The notes: generated from the sequence alone by a model not told the origin. Counted from the first letter of the stretch, positions 44,056 to 54,760 are shown. The stretch is DNA of 64,000 nucleotides from Bradyrhizobium sp. CCBAU 53340 (GCF_015291645.1 NZ_CP030056.1:620001-684000), one strand, 5' to 3'. A program made the numbers and translations.

Positions 44056-44989
44056 GTGTCGAACTCCGGCGTCTTCAAAAGCTAACAAAAAGTACGCACT
44101 CAGCCAGCGAAGCTCATGCCGCACGCAAGGGCGCTGTAGAACAATGTAAGATTGCGAAAGAAGGTAAAAAGCCGTCGGTATGCCATACAATTGCGTATCT
44201 CACTTGATGCGCTCGCTTGTGCTCCATGAAAAGTGCGATCGCGGCGCGACAAGATTGCGGACTTTGGTGCACTGTCAGCTTGCCGTTGCTCAACGCAAGG
44301 CGTCATTATCGCATGTCCGAGCGACGCAGGTTGGAAGAAGAGTGAAAGGTGGTGGTGACCGTCATTCGCCGTCAGGCGCACCGCTCGGCGCAAAGCGGTC
44401 GAGCAAGTGCGCCGGTCGGTTTGGATGAGATCTACGGCGGTGAAAGCGGACACGGCGCTAGTGGGGGCAGCTGTGGCCGCTCGCATGGAATCCAAGCGAG
44501 AGCTCATGTCGCTACTTCGGATATAAGATGCACCGCCGCTTGCGATTGCAGCGCCTCGGCGCCAAAGTGTTGGCAGAAGTATCCTGACAAAAGTCATCGA
44601 GCACCTGTTCTCGCGAGAGACCAATGCATCTATTCTCATTGGCCGTTAAGCAAGTAGCGTGCCGCGCCTTATGACAACGGGACCAACTGCCGACTAGGTT
44701 GCTCTGCCGTTTTGGTTCTGGTGATGTAGGAGTGTGGGAGAGACTATGCTCCTGCTCGCAGCATTGCCTCGGCCGCAGAACATTTGGGCCGTTGCCCAGA
44801 AGCTTGAGAGTGACGCTCAATCTCCTGAGATAGGTCCTGGCGCTATGAGGGAGAGGCTCTTGCCGCATGTAGGCGGTCCATGACGGTATGCGCGGCAGCA
44901 GTTGCAGCGCCCATGCTGCCATCGTTGGACATCTAACATGGGCAGCTGGCGCAAAACTAACAATAATCGTACTGCCTGGTGTTAGATCA
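44056..44989. other. Region without recognisable gene
   Basis: 930 bp upstream of the csp gene; no gene, repeat or RNA noticed apart from the csp promoter region. Confidence 0.35.
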
Positions 44990-45560
44990 AGCGCACCGTT
45001 GCTGAAACCCGGCGGACGCGCGCTTGGCCCGACAAGTGGCGCGGACGATCTCGGGGACCGCGAGCAGGCCTGGAGCACTTCGGGATCAGGTGCGCGTGCA
45101 GGATCGATTGCACCTCGTTCTTGAGCCGCGCGATGCCGCACGACCTGGTAGCGCCGCGCCGCTAGCCGACGCTTGCGTTCCGTCTCTGCGTCAGGCGTCC
45201 GGATCTGCGGCAGGTGCCGCGGGCGCCTGCAGACACGCGAGTGTGCCGGCATCGATCTTGTCGGTCTCGACTTGAGCCTGGGCGATCGCCTTCACCTGAT
45301 GCGAATTGGCGACAATCACGCGTGCCACGAACGACGCCAGAACCGGCGACACCGCCACTCTGTTCGCGGTCGCTTCGACCACCACCGCATCACTGGCCAG
45401 CAGGGTCTTGCCAAAACCGTCCAACGCAGTCCGCGTCTATATCAATACGGCCCGCATGTCGGAGGCTGCCATCCTCCCAAACCACCACCTCTCCGAGGTT
45501 CGGACGTCGATGTCAATCACCCGTCGCACTTGCACCTCCTGCCAAATCAGACCACATGAC
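44990..45560 (-). pseudogene. IS110-family recombinase remnant, lineage B relative
   Basis: The minus strand reads, with frameshifts, DGFGKTLLASDAVVVEATAN, QVETDKIDAGTLACLQAP, DPDAETERKRRLAARRYQVV and RHR, matching the N-terminal half of lineage B at 23921. The C-terminal half is gone. It is paired with an IS256 remnant in the same relative arrangement as at 23.7 kb but inverted. Confidence 0.75.
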
Positions 45561-45770
45561 GGGAGCTACGGGCGACACGACAACTACGGATGCGCGCTCT
45601 CAGCGCAACCGGGCTGGTCGCAGAGGCGGCCAGCTACTAACCCGAGCTCGTGGCTGATCGTATGCATCGGCCTGCCCGCACCTTGGTGCTCCCGGTGCCT
45701 CTCTCCCGATGGTTGCACCATACGCCACTATCTTGAATATCGCAGCGGGACATCGGCACCGAGAAACTCA

Positions 45771-45960
45771 AATACCGGTTACCAATCCGATCGAGCGCCT
45801 CAACGGCAAGATCAAGCGGCGATCCGAGGTCGTCGGCATCTTCCCTAACGGAGACGCAATCGCCGACCTAATCGATGCGACCCTGTCGAGCAGAACGACG
45901 AATGTGCGGTCCAGGCGCCCGCTACATGACGCCGGAAAGCATCGCGCCATTAAGCGATGA
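45771..45960 (+). pseudogene. IS256-family transposase, C-terminal remnant
   Basis: Reads TNPIERLNGKIKRRSEVVGI and FPNGDAIADLIDATL, then loses frame. The join to the IS110-derived sequence (ATACCGGTTAC then CAATCCG) is at the same IS256 codon as the join at 23690. Confidence 0.8.
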
Positions 45961-46573
45961 ATTCATCGTCGGTCTGCCCGACGTGGCAGGCTGATGCCTT
46001 CCGACCCGCCTGCCGGAAAATCGCAGGTAACCTACCGTCAGCTACACCATGCCCCGGCAGGGTGCTGGCAGCGGAGCTTGCGTCAATTGGATCGAACGTC
46101 TCTTCGTTTCTCAGCATTTGAGGCGCGGTATCTACCCGTCGAGGAGCGGCCTAGGCATCAACACGGCGATCTTGTGAGACGAAGTGTTCAAGCGTCCCAC
46201 AGGATGCTCGCCGATGGCATCTTATGGTTCATCAGTGCAGGGTTGACCAAGCAATTTAGCGGCAGAGCTCCAATCGATGCTTCGGATGCCCTGCTTAAAC
46301 CAGTCAACCCATTTCTTGCTTATGAAAATCGCGTAGCAGCCTGAGAGAGGATCACGCTCACGCGGGGCCATCGGGGCTGCGAAAGGATGCAGCCGTTGCC
46401 CCTGAGCCTAGCAGAACGGCCGTCGGGGCGACTTAACGCCCCAATTGGCCGTCTTCAATCTAAGGGCTTTAGGCGGTTGGGGGCAATCCCCGGCGCCTAG
46501 CAAGCTTGATGGTCCTGCCTGACAGCTCAACTATGCGTTTCTCCGCCGCTGTGAACGAAATCCTTCAATAGGA
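45961..46573. other. Spacer downstream of rpoN, with two hairpins
   Basis: No gene. Two hairpins, 46417-46451 (CGGCC and GGGGCG stems) and 46471-46498 (AGGCG and GGGG stems), lie downstream of rpoN on its strand and may act as terminators; neither has a clear T run. Confidence 0.4.
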
Positions 46574-48178
46574 TCAAGCCGCCTCCGTACGGTCTGGGGA
46601 ATTGAGCGGAGTCGTTGAGGAAACATAGCCGAGAGCAGCTTGCTTCTGGCGCCGTCGCTCCACGGACGGAGGGATGCCCATTTTGCCACGGTATTTTGCG
46701 ACCGTCCGGCGCGCTATATCGATCCCAGAGGAACGCAATAGCTCGACGATTGCGTCATCTGAGAGCACTGATGCTTGGGCCTCGGAGTCGATGAGCCTCT
46801 TAATGCGGTGGCGAACAGCCTCTGCCGAGTGAGCCGTCTCGCCGACGGCTGAAGCAATGGATGGTTTGAAGAAGTATTTGAGCTCGAACCGTCCACGATT
46901 GGAGGCCATGTACTTGTTGTTCGTTACGCGTGAAACGGTGGACTCATGCACCCCCGCGGCGTCGGCCACTGCTTTCAGATTGAGGGGTCGTAGATGCTCT
47001 ACGCCGTAGGAGAAAAAGTCATGTTGCTGACGCACAATTTCGCTCGCAACTTTCAAGATTGTGTTCGCACGTCTCTCAAGTGAACTTACCAGCCAGCGTG
47101 CATCAGACCACTTATTGGCCAGGTAGGCCTTGTCATTACGGTTGCGCATTTTGCCCTTGAAATCGCGATAATAAACCTGATTCAGCGAAATGCTGGGAAA
47201 CGCTTCACTGTTCAGCTCGACTACCCAATTGTGGTGATGACCCCGGCGAACAAAGACATCTGGGATCAAAAGTTCCAGGCGCACCGAACCAAACTTATGT
47301 CCCGGCTTCGAGTCGAGTGACCGAAGTTCCGCAATCATATCGGCGATGTCCTCATCGCTCTCTCCGCAAACGCTGCGCAGGGCAGGAACCCCCTCAGGTA
47401 CAAGAGCGAGGTTCTCAACCAGTGCCTGCATCGCTGGGTCATAGCGGTTGCGCTCGCGCAGCTGGATCGCGAAACATTCTTTCAAAGAACGAGCGAAGAC
47501 GCCAGGAGGGTCAAACGTCTGCAATGTTGCCAGAACGAGATCAACATCTGTTTGCGAGGCCCCCAGCCGTTTGGCGGCATTTCCTAGGTCTTGCGGCAAG
47601 TATCCGGCGTCATCGACGAGGTCGATTAGATAGCGTCCGATGAGTCGCTTTGTGGGCGACGTCAGCGCGAGTCCGAGCTGCTCGGTCAAATGATCGCGGA
47701 GGGTGATCTCTTTCGGTACGCACGCCTCTAGATTATAGTCTTCCTGACAAGATCGGCTGCGGGACGCCTCTGTGCCGACGTCCAGCCGATCTTGGTCCGA
47801 ATTCTGAGGAATGTCCTCATCAAATGGCTCGGAATGAAGATCGTCAAGCTCCGGGCTGGGCGCCGCGTCGAGCTCGGGGCGAGTGCCAGGGTCTACGCTC
47901 AAGCCGTCTTGTTGGCTATTGTCGAACGCGTCGCTGTCAAGATCACTAGCGTCGTCCGGACCGCTGGCTTCGCTGAAGAGGTCGGTCGTTGTTCCGGCAT
48001 CCTCTTGCGTCAGCATGTCTATGTCGCGCTCCAGCAATGGATTGCACTCGAGCTCCTCCTCCACGAAATCAGCCAGATCGAGATTAGACAATTTCAGCAG
48101 CTTTATCGCCTTCGCCAGGCGCGGCGATAGTACGGCTGATTGCGATTGCCGAACATTCTGCTGATATCCCAGGCTCAT
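46574..48178 (-). CDS. rpoN: RNA polymerase sigma-54 factor RpoN
   Basis: 534 residues. Region I is Gln/Leu-rich (SAVLSPRLAKAIKLLKLSNL, EELECNPLLE), region II acidic (about 55-140), then the core-binding domain, a helix-turn-helix (AVADAAGVHESTVSRVTNNK) and the RpoN box (ARRTVAKYRGKMGIPPSVER) near the C-terminus. GGGGAG precedes the ATG. Sigma-54 is needed for nif, fix and dct promoters with NifA/DctD-type activators. Soybean bradyrhizobia carry two rpoN genes; an island copy resembles the rpoN1 situation, but the number is inference. Confidence 0.95.
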   Translation of the reverse strand: MSLGYQQNVRQSQSAVLSPRLAKAIKLLKLSNLDLADFVEEELECNPLLERDIDMLTQEDAGTTTDLFSEASGPDDASDLDSDAFDNSQQDGLSVDPGTRPELDAAPSPELDDLHSEPFDEDIPQNSDQDRLDVGTEASRSRSCQEDYNLEACVPKEITLRDHLTEQLGLALTSPTKRLIGRYLIDLVDDAGYLPQDLGNAAKRLGASQTDVDLVLATLQTFDPPGVFARSLKECFAIQLRERNRYDPAMQALVENLALVPEGVPALRSVCGESDEDIADMIAELRSLDSKPGHKFGSVRLELLIPDVFVRRGHHHNWVVELNSEAFPSISLNQVYYRDFKGKMRNRNDKAYLANKWSDARWLVSSLERRANTILKVASEIVRQQHDFFSYGVEHLRPLNLKAVADAAGVHESTVSRVTNNKYMASNRGRFELKYFFKPSIASAVGETAHSAEAVRHRIKRLIDSEAQASVLSDDAIVELLRSSGIDIARRTVAKYRGKMGIPPSVERRRQKQAALGYVSSTTPLNSPDRTEAA

Positions 48179-49440
48179 TGTAAGGTCTCTCCCCGGCTGA
48201 TGTACGGCGTCTGTATGCGAGTTACCAATTGATGTTCGGCACGCAGACGGTTGTGGATATGGAAGCGCAAGGCGATCTCCCGCCCTACAGGCGCAGAGTC
48301 CCCTCTCGCTCTATCTTCATAGAATGTTTGATGGCCGCCTGTGGGGAGGCCAAGGATGCGGCCTGCTGTTGATAGTCTGGTTCTGGTGAACCGAGACGAG
48401 GGCGCCACGACAATGAACTGTCCAGTTGGCAAATAGAATCTGCGTTCTGATTGCCAGAGGCCATAGTTTTTGCCGGGTTTCGCATCGAAGTTGTCGCGGC
48501 GACCTACGCCGCAGGCGTGTGTCATCGTCCGGCCTTTCCACACAATACGTTCTTGGCCTGACACGATTGGCGCGCCTCGATTGTTAACAGGCGCAGGACC
48601 GGACTGCTTACCGGCGGTGGTCGCTCCAGCTGAAAAAAAGCGAGGGCTTTGTGTCCCGGCGGGGCCCGGGCTGAGGTAGAGCGCATATAATCGCTTGGTG
48701 CTGTCCCCGCCGAGGGTGGCATAGGGTCCGGAGCGCTTTTTGCAACGCTCCGCTTGCCGCTGCGGTCGCAGCACCATCTTGGGAACGCGTTCCCAGAGGC
48801 GAGCTCTTCCGTGCAAGGCCGTATTTGGCCAAATTCTGGCTCGGCGCAGTGGGTCGCCCGTTCGAGTGAACCGGGCGAAACACGTCGCTCCATCGCAGGT
48901 CTGGGGCGGCAAGTGCCGGAGACCGGGCAGCAACAACGCGGCGTGCCGGACATCATTCAACGGACTGAGCAAGAGGCCTCCCGAGATCTGTTCAGTGGAA
49001 GCATCAGCAAGAGGTGTGCCAAGCCAGTACGCCGGATGCCGCTCATGTCCCTTGTTGATGATCTCAGGTAGTGATGCAGTACGACGGAGCTCGCTGCGGT
49101 GTGTGAACTAGCGGCCCGATCGACCTTTGTGGCAACCGCAACAATCAAGATGGGCGACATCGAACAACGCGGGATGGAGGTCTCAGGCAACTAGCGCGCC
49201 ATTGTTTAGGTGCATCGTCCTGTGCTGCCGCAACACGCCCAAGCCGCCAGCGAGATGCCGGGCGGCGCTAATCGTGAGCTATCTCGTGGTACAGCTATTG
49301 CTGCGACGATGACAAGCCTAGCGCGAGGAGCAGCTCTCAAGAAGCAGCCGGATGTCGAGCGCGCGAAGCGGCTCGTCGTCTGATCTAATGCGGCGCCGGG
49401 TGAGTTAAAGCAAGTGATCTCGCACGTTGGGCCACGGCGC
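48179..49440. other. 1.26 kb between rpoN and aspartate kinase, no recognised gene
   Basis: Holds the divergent promoters of rpoN and, possibly, the aspartate kinase gene. A minus-strand stretch around 48200-48540 (SERRFYLPTGQFIVVAPSSR) looks more protein-like than the rest but has no family I know. No FixK box or sigma-54 site was evident. Confidence 0.35.
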
Positions 49441-50526
49441 ATGTCAATCAAAGTAATGAAGTTTGGGGGATCGAGCTTTCGTGATGCGGAGGCGTACCGC
49501 GCTGTCTCCAGACATATAGTAGATAGGCTTGCAAATGACGCGCGGCAAGTCGTGGTCGTCGTTAGCGCGATGCACGGCCAGACGGACGTACTGAAGTCTC
49601 TAGCGCTCTCTGTGAATGAAATCTGCAGCACCGTTGCCTTGGACACCGTCCTGACAGCGGGAGAAATGATTTCCGCTGGACTTCTTGAGGCAGCATTGCA
49701 AAGACACTCGGTGCCGACATCATCGCTCTTTGGCTATTCGATTGGAATCAAGACATCCTTGGTTCTAGGTAGGACGGTCATCGAGGAGGTCGACAACAAA
49801 CCGCTGCTAAAGGCGCTCGATTATGGCCGCGTGGTAATCCTTGCCGGAGCGCAGGGTCTGGATGAAGGTGGACGGGTCTCAATGCTCGGCCGCAATAGCT
49901 CGGATTTGACTGCGGTAATAGCCGCCGATATGGTGGGAAGTGGCGTTTGCGAAGTCTACTCGGATGTCTGTGGCATCTACTCCGCCGATCCGAGGATTGT
50001 GAGGCAAGCAAGGCTGCTCCCGACAGTCTCCTATGCCAACGCAAGTCGGATAGCACGCTGCGGGGCGAAAGTGCTTCACCATGGCGCAATCGACTATGCT
50101 GCCGGCCGGAGAATAGCCATCTCCTGCAAATCGTTACTGCCGAATGAGATGGCCGGTACTTTGGTGACTGACGCAGGAGGCGGGGTTTGCGTGGTCATCA
50201 ACCCGTCAGCAACACGGGTTGCATTTCAAAGCGTCTTCGAAAAACGTAATGCTGAAGACGTTTTACGAAGGCTTGGTATCATGTGGATCGATCTCGAGCA
50301 GGATGAAAGCCCCGAGGGGTATTTGACGCATGACGCGGAGGCCGCGCTTACCGCTCTGCATCGGGAAGGCATCCACCCCGTGAGGAGTGCGCAGAAGATT
50401 GTTGTTTTAGCGCTCACCGGGTCCAAGCCAAAGACATACGAATTGCGAGATCTTGAGGCCGCTTCTTACTGTGCTCAGAGGGTCCATGCAGAGCTCCGCA
50501 CTAGTGGGGTGGAAGCACCTCACTAG
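49441..50526 (+). CDS. Aspartate kinase, short specialised form
   Basis: 361 residues from MSIKVMKFGGSSFRDAEAYR; a GTG at 49414 is an alternative start. Kinase motifs: KFGGSS (7-12), TAGEMISAGLLEAALQ, and GRNSSDLTAVIAAD in place of the usual GRGGSD. The C-terminal ~110 residues are a short regulatory part with one recognisable ACT-like unit (AFQSVFEKRNAEDVLRRLGI), whereas standard enzymes are ~400 residues with two ACT domains. It phosphorylates aspartate, the first step toward aspartate semialdehyde. The EctB-like aminotransferase 580 bp away could use that product. Confidence 0.85.
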   Translation: MSIKVMKFGGSSFRDAEAYRAVSRHIVDRLANDARQVVVVVSAMHGQTDVLKSLALSVNEICSTVALDTVLTAGEMISAGLLEAALQRHSVPTSSLFGYSIGIKTSLVLGRTVIEEVDNKPLLKALDYGRVVILAGAQGLDEGGRVSMLGRNSSDLTAVIAADMVGSGVCEVYSDVCGIYSADPRIVRQARLLPTVSYANASRIARCGAKVLHHGAIDYAAGRRIAISCKSLLPNEMAGTLVTDAGGGVCVVINPSATRVAFQSVFEKRNAEDVLRRLGIMWIDLEQDESPEGYLTHDAEAALTALHREGIHPVRSAQKIVVLALTGSKPKTYELRDLEAASYCAQRVHAELRTSGVEAPH

Positions 50527-51067
50527 CCATCACCTCCTGATTGGCGATATACCGCGCTGCAGGTCGGGAGAGCCGGCTACTCACCGCGGAAATGAGTCGT
50601 CAGCGGCAACTTCACCTCCCTTGTAGAAGTCTTGAGATGGCTTGTCACGATGACCATCGCCGAGCGGACCGATCCTTCGATAAGTGCATTCCGCTACTGG
50701 GCAGTTGAGTTACGCAACGCCAGAACGCACGATCTGCCAGGTGCCTGCCAGGCAAGTGATGCGCAACCAATTACCGCGCGCCCAACATGCAAACGGCCTT
50801 CGTTAGCCTACTGGTTCTGTAGCCGGGCTCACCGTGAGTGCGGGCGGTTAGCGTATCCGTATCCGAGTCCAGGTTGACCTGGGCCGCAGTGTGATGCGGG
50901 TAGGCGACCTGCCCGACGACTAGGCCCGTCCCCAGGGAGCTAGTCGACTGAAGCTGGAACATGTTCAGGGAGAAACAAGAGTTAGACGGTCGTGGTACTC
51001 GAAGTGTAGCACCAGCGAGATGCGGAACAGGTGCTAGCCTGCCGCGGTGATCAAGCGTCTGGCGTGA
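50527..51067. other. Spacer between aspartate kinase and aminotransferase
   Basis: No gene; the two flanking genes converge on it. Confidence 0.4.
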
Positions 51068-51090
51068 GGCCTCGCCGAGGCAGCGAGGCC
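51068..51090 (-). terminator. Hairpin after the EctB-like gene
   Basis: GGCCTCGC (51068-51075) pairs with GCGAGCC-type arm GCGAGGCC (51083-51090), 7-base loop, 17 bp past the stop of the minus-strand gene. No T run. Confidence 0.45.
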
Positions 51091-51106
51091 CGATGCAGAT
51101 GTCATG

Positions 51107-52387
51107 TCAGAGCGGGGCTGCTTCCGCTAAGCTATCTTCAAAGATGTCCAAACCCTTAGTCAGCGTCTCCGGGTCGATCGTTAGCGGAGGAAAGAATTTG
51201 ATGACCTCGTCCGCCGGGCCGCATCGTTCAATGATGAGGCCCCTATCGTACGCCTTGCGTGCTGCAGTCTCAGCGAGGTGAGTATTTCGGCAATCAAAGC
51301 CGAGCGCCATTCCGCGGCCGCGGACAGTGAAGTGGTCTCCATGCGCGCGCGCAATAGCATTAAGCCGGTGACGCATCAGCGTTCCCAGTCGATAAATGCT
51401 TTGCGAAAAGATCTCAGTGCGCCAGTAGATATTCAAAGCTGCAGTTGCAGAGACAAGCGCTAGGTTATTTCCTCGAAAGGTGCCCGTGTGCTCTCCCGGT
51501 TCCCATATATCAATTGCCTCTTTGATCAACAACATGGATAACGGCAGACCATATCCACTTAAGGACTTCGACAATATTACGACATCTGGTGACAACTCGG
51601 CGAACTCAAAGCTGAAGAAATCGCCAGTACGGCCGCAACCCATCTGAATATCGTCGACGATAAATATGGCTCCAATCTCTGCCGCTAGGGCTTGTACGGA
51701 TCGTAGCCATTCCTTTTGAGCGACGTTGATGCCGCCCTCCCCCTGTACTGTTTCAAGGAGAATGGCGGCTGGCGCATCGATGCCGCTGCTAGAGTCCAGC
51801 AATATGTTCCGCAGGTGCTCCGCCGTATCAATCTCATCTCCAAGATAACCATCATAGGGCATTATCGTGACGCCGGACAGGGGGACTCCACTGGCTTCGC
51901 GAAGAAAGCGACTGCTGGTCGCAGCCGCGGCGCCGAGACTGAGGCCATGATAACCACGTGTGAATGAAATGATGTTGTGGCGCCCGGTTACTTTACGCGC
52001 CAGCTTCAATGCCGCCTCAACGCCATTGGCACCTGTAGGTCCAGTAAATTGAAATCGATAATCCAAGCCCCGCTCACGAAGAATAACTGAGTTGAAAGTC
52101 TCCATAAAGTCGACCTTGGCCGGAGTGGCCATATCGAGGCCGTGAACGACAGCATCAGATCCCAGATATTCTGTAATAGCTGCCTTTAGCTGATGATTGT
52201 TGTGGCCGTAATTGAGCGCTCCAGCCCCGGAAAAGAAGTCGATGAACCGTTCGCCCGTCTCGCTTAGCAGAAAGGGCCCGCGCGCATGACTAAAGCACGC
52301 TGGGAAGAGACGCGAGTACAGGCGAACGTTGGATTCCAACGTTTCTAACGTTCGAAGAGTACGTGAGGGGTCGGCAGAGTTATTCAT
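51107..52387 (-). CDS. Diaminobutyrate--2-oxoglutarate aminotransferase, EctB-like
   Basis: 426 residues from MNNSADPSRTLRTLETLESN; GAAGG 9 bases upstream selects this over the frame's earlier start at 52444. Class III PLP aminotransferase: GPTGANGVEAALKLAR (about 116-131), FTRGYHGLS, FIVDDIQMGCGRTG, and ILSKSLSGYGLPL with Lys274 as the PLP lysine, followed by WEPGEHTGTFRGNN, which is characteristic of the EctB/DABA transaminase group. It makes 2,4-diaminobutyrate from aspartate semialdehyde and glutamate. No ectA or ectC is present, so the product is probably not ectoine. It converges with the aspartate kinase gene. Confidence 0.85.
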   Translation of the reverse strand: MNNSADPSRTLRTLETLESNVRLYSRLFPACFSHARGPFLLSETGERFIDFFSGAGALNYGHNNHQLKAAITEYLGSDAVVHGLDMATPAKVDFMETFNSVILRERGLDYRFQFTGPTGANGVEAALKLARKVTGRHNIISFTRGYHGLSLGAAAATSSRFLREASGVPLSGVTIMPYDGYLGDEIDTAEHLRNILLDSSSGIDAPAAILLETVQGEGGINVAQKEWLRSVQALAAEIGAIFIVDDIQMGCGRTGDFFSFEFAELSPDVVILSKSLSGYGLPLSMLLIKEAIDIWEPGEHTGTFRGNNLALVSATAALNIYWRTEIFSQSIYRLGTLMRHRLNAIARAHGDHFTVRGRGMALGFDCRNTHLAETAARKAYDRGLIIERCGPADEVIKFFPPLTIDPETLTKGLDIFEDSLAEAAPL

Positions 52388-52782
52388 GATCGCACCTTCA
52401 CTTTGTCCATGAATATGGCTGGTGCACGTGACATACTCCACCATGCGGAATATTAAACCTCTCAGCGTTGGTAGTCCCTCGTCGAGCGAGGGAGAATCGT
52501 CGAGCCGGTGCGACGCTGTTGCGGTTTGGTCAGGAGGCCATTCACTAAGCGCGGCTTGAATACGGCTGGCATGCGCACTGTTGCCGATGCCGGACGGCTC
52601 GCCGTGGCAATATCAAGCTTCCAACATCGAGCTTGAGGCGGCGATATAGGGACTCGTCGGAGGCCAGACCGTGATCGCCGGGCGAAGCGAGCCTAATTAT
52701 ACGCAGCCCTCATGGATCAAGAGAGCTGATAACACCTATTGAAAGGCCGACGGCGATACAGGACGATGACCCTGGACAAAGA
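52388..52782. other. Spacer upstream of the EctB-like gene
   Basis: Promoter region; no nod box or gene recognised. Confidence 0.35.
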
Positions 52783-52802
52783 GCCCCGGCAGGCGCCGGG
52801 GC
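52783..52802 (-). terminator. Rho-independent-like terminator of the outer-membrane gene
   Basis: GCCCCGGC (52783-52790) pairs with GCCGGGGC (52795-52802) around a 4-base loop; on the minus strand TCTTTGTCC follows. It lies 30 bp past the stop of the beta-barrel gene. Confidence 0.65.
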
Positions 52803-52832
52803 CCTCGATCATTGATTGAGAAACTGAGATCC

Positions 52833-53558
52833 TTATTTGCTCGCGAGTGGCCAGCCAAACTTGTAGTTGAGGCGGGCGGTGACGAGATCAAAGTCCTGAC
52901 GAATGCGGTCGTTTCCTAGTCCTGTTGCGAAGCTAACGTCACTAGCCGGCATGAACACGTGGTCGTACTCGATGCCAGCTGACCAGTTCGGTGTTAGGCT
53001 AATCTCAAGACCGGCACCGGCCGTACCTCCCCAACGTGTGGTATCCGCGTCGCCCAGAAAGCCAGCCGAATTAGTGATCCGATAAGTGCTCCCTACCACA
53101 GCCGCGCCCGCTTTGGCGTAGAGCAGTACGTTGCCGGCCGAATAGCCAATCTGGCCGGTCAGCAAGCCGAAACCGTCGATGTTTGTGTGATTGGTGGTGC
53201 CCGGGTTGGCAATGCTAACGTTTGAGCCGCTGAGATCGGCCCAGTTGCCCAGCCCTTCGAGTCCGAGCACGGTATTGCCGAATTGCCAACGATATCCAAT
53301 CTGGCCCCCTACTGTGCCGCCGGTTGCGTCGTGAGAGCCCTCGGGGATAGAGCCGAGAAAATCCCAGGAGTTATGGCTCGAGCCCCAGCCGCCATTGACG
53401 CCGGCATAGAAGCCGCTCCAGTCGTAGAGCGCGATGACAGCCGGGCTGGGCGTCGGCGTATTCGGAAATGCGGGACGCGCGGCGAGATCTGCGGCAGACG
53501 CGGACGTCGCAGCGGCCATCGCAAGAATGCTCGCGCAAACGAGTGACTGCTTTTTCAT
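52833..53558 (-). CDS. Outer-membrane beta-barrel protein (Omp25/Omp31-like)
   Basis: 241 residues. Signal peptide MKKQSLVCASILAMAAATSA, cleaved near SASA-AD. The linker PNTPTPSPAVIALYDWSGFY leads into a barrel with the repeating small porin pattern (FYAGVNGGWGSSHNSWDF, GGQIGYRWQFGNTVLGLEG, WGGTAGAGLEISLTPNWSAG) and a C-terminal aromatic strand (TARLNYKFGWPLASK). Alphaproteobacteria carry many of these 8-stranded barrels; in rhizobia they affect the surface and host contact. Single gene with its own terminator. Confidence 0.9.
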   Translation of the reverse strand: MKKQSLVCASILAMAAATSASAADLAARPAFPNTPTPSPAVIALYDWSGFYAGVNGGWGSSHNSWDFLGSIPEGSHDATGGTVGGQIGYRWQFGNTVLGLEGLGNWADLSGSNVSIANPGTTNHTNIDGFGLLTGQIGYSAGNVLLYAKAGAAVVGSTYRITNSAGFLGDADTTRWGGTAGAGLEISLTPNWSAGIEYDHVFMPASDVSFATGLGNDRIRQDFDLVTARLNYKFGWPLASK

Positions 53559-53923
53559 TTCGGTTGTTACTCTCTTTAATGGCCCCCAGTGTGGCCGTTG
53601 TATCAGCGCTTACGCGAATTGCTGTACCTGAAGTGCAACAGAGCTCGACGATAGCAGAGCCGAACCTGACGTAGTGTCAGGTTGTGAAGAGATAGTGCGA
53701 GCATGGCGCGCAGGCGTCGGAATTCGAGGCGAACGAAGGCGCCTGCGGCGCTCGATGTTGCGTGTTGGCTCGTGTAGCAAATGATAGCTGACAGTGCGTG
53801 CCGGCTGCGGCCCGGATGTATACGCCGTTATAGGCTTTTGTTGAATGCGGAACGAGAGCGCGTAAGCGCTTAGCGAGAGCGGATAGCTGTGCGAAGAAGC
53901 GTCCGGCTTGGATCGAGGTTTAG
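53559..53923. other. Spacer between barrel protein and IS66
   Basis: No gene recognised; contains the promoter of the barrel gene and the probable left end of the IS66 element. Confidence 0.4.
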
Positions 53924-54340
53924 ATGGGATTAGACGGCAAAAAGGATGTCCATTTGGACGTCTCATCGGCGAGGTCGGTGAGCCGGCTGGAGGTTCTTGG
54001 AGGACCTTCGGGGCGCCGCGTGCGTTCGGAGGCTGAGAGCCGCCTCGCACGGCGGCAACACGCCTCGCTCCCGAAACTGCCGTCGCCAATCGTAGATCTG
54101 CTAGCGCGTCGCTCCGTGCTTGCGCGCCCCTCGGCCACCGCGACACGGGATAACAGACTCTCGGCGACTTATCCGAGTCGCATCCGACATTCGCGCCGCT
54201 GATCGTGGGAGATGCGTCGGAGGAGTGTCAAGTTCCGCGATCAAGCTTGAGACGCCGCAATCGACGATGTCGTGTTGCAGACGGATACGGCGACAGATGG
54301 CGAGCAGCTGTCCGGGGTGATCCGCAAGGTGCGAGCGTCA
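53924..54340 (+). pseudogene. IS66-family TnpA remnant
   Basis: Reads SRLEVLGGPSGRRVRSEAES at the start and, in other frames, SAIKLETPQSTMS and a C-terminal DGEQLSGVIRKVRAS, the order of TnpA from IS66 elements. Several frameshifts. Confidence 0.6.
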
Positions 54341-54691
54341 CGATGATCGCGGCCGCTGCTGATAAGAGTTACATTGCAACCGGCCGATCGACTTCCACTG
54401 TCGCCACGATGGGCTTACGGCGAAGTGCAGGAGATACTTCGTCTTGATCCATTCAGCGGAGGCGCCTTCGCGTTCCGATCGAAACGAGCGGACCGGATCA
54501 AGACTTTTGTCTGGGATCGAACGGGCCTGGTGTTGGTGCACAAGCGTCTTGAAGGTTGCAAGTTCGTTTGGCCAACGATCGCAGACGGCGTGATGCGGAT
54601 ATCACCGGCGATGTTCGCGGCACTGTTCGAGGGGCTGGATTGGAGGTTGGTCCGCCCGGAAGAAGCACGGCGCCCCCAGGCGGCGGGATAA
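54341..54691 (+). pseudogene. IS66-family TnpB, damaged N-terminus
   Basis: From about 54415 it reads GEVQEILRLDPFSGGAFAFR, LVLVHKRLEGCKFVWPTIAD and AALFEGLDWRLVRPEEARRP, clearly TnpB (Orf2). The normal start (with a TDMRRGF-type motif) is corrupted. TnpB is an accessory protein required for IS66 transposition. Confidence 0.75.
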
Positions 54692-54760
54692 CTGCGGCAG
54701 AATGACTCGGCAGCTATTTTGAGCGTGGCACGCGCGGCGGCGATGTGCTCGAAATAGCGC

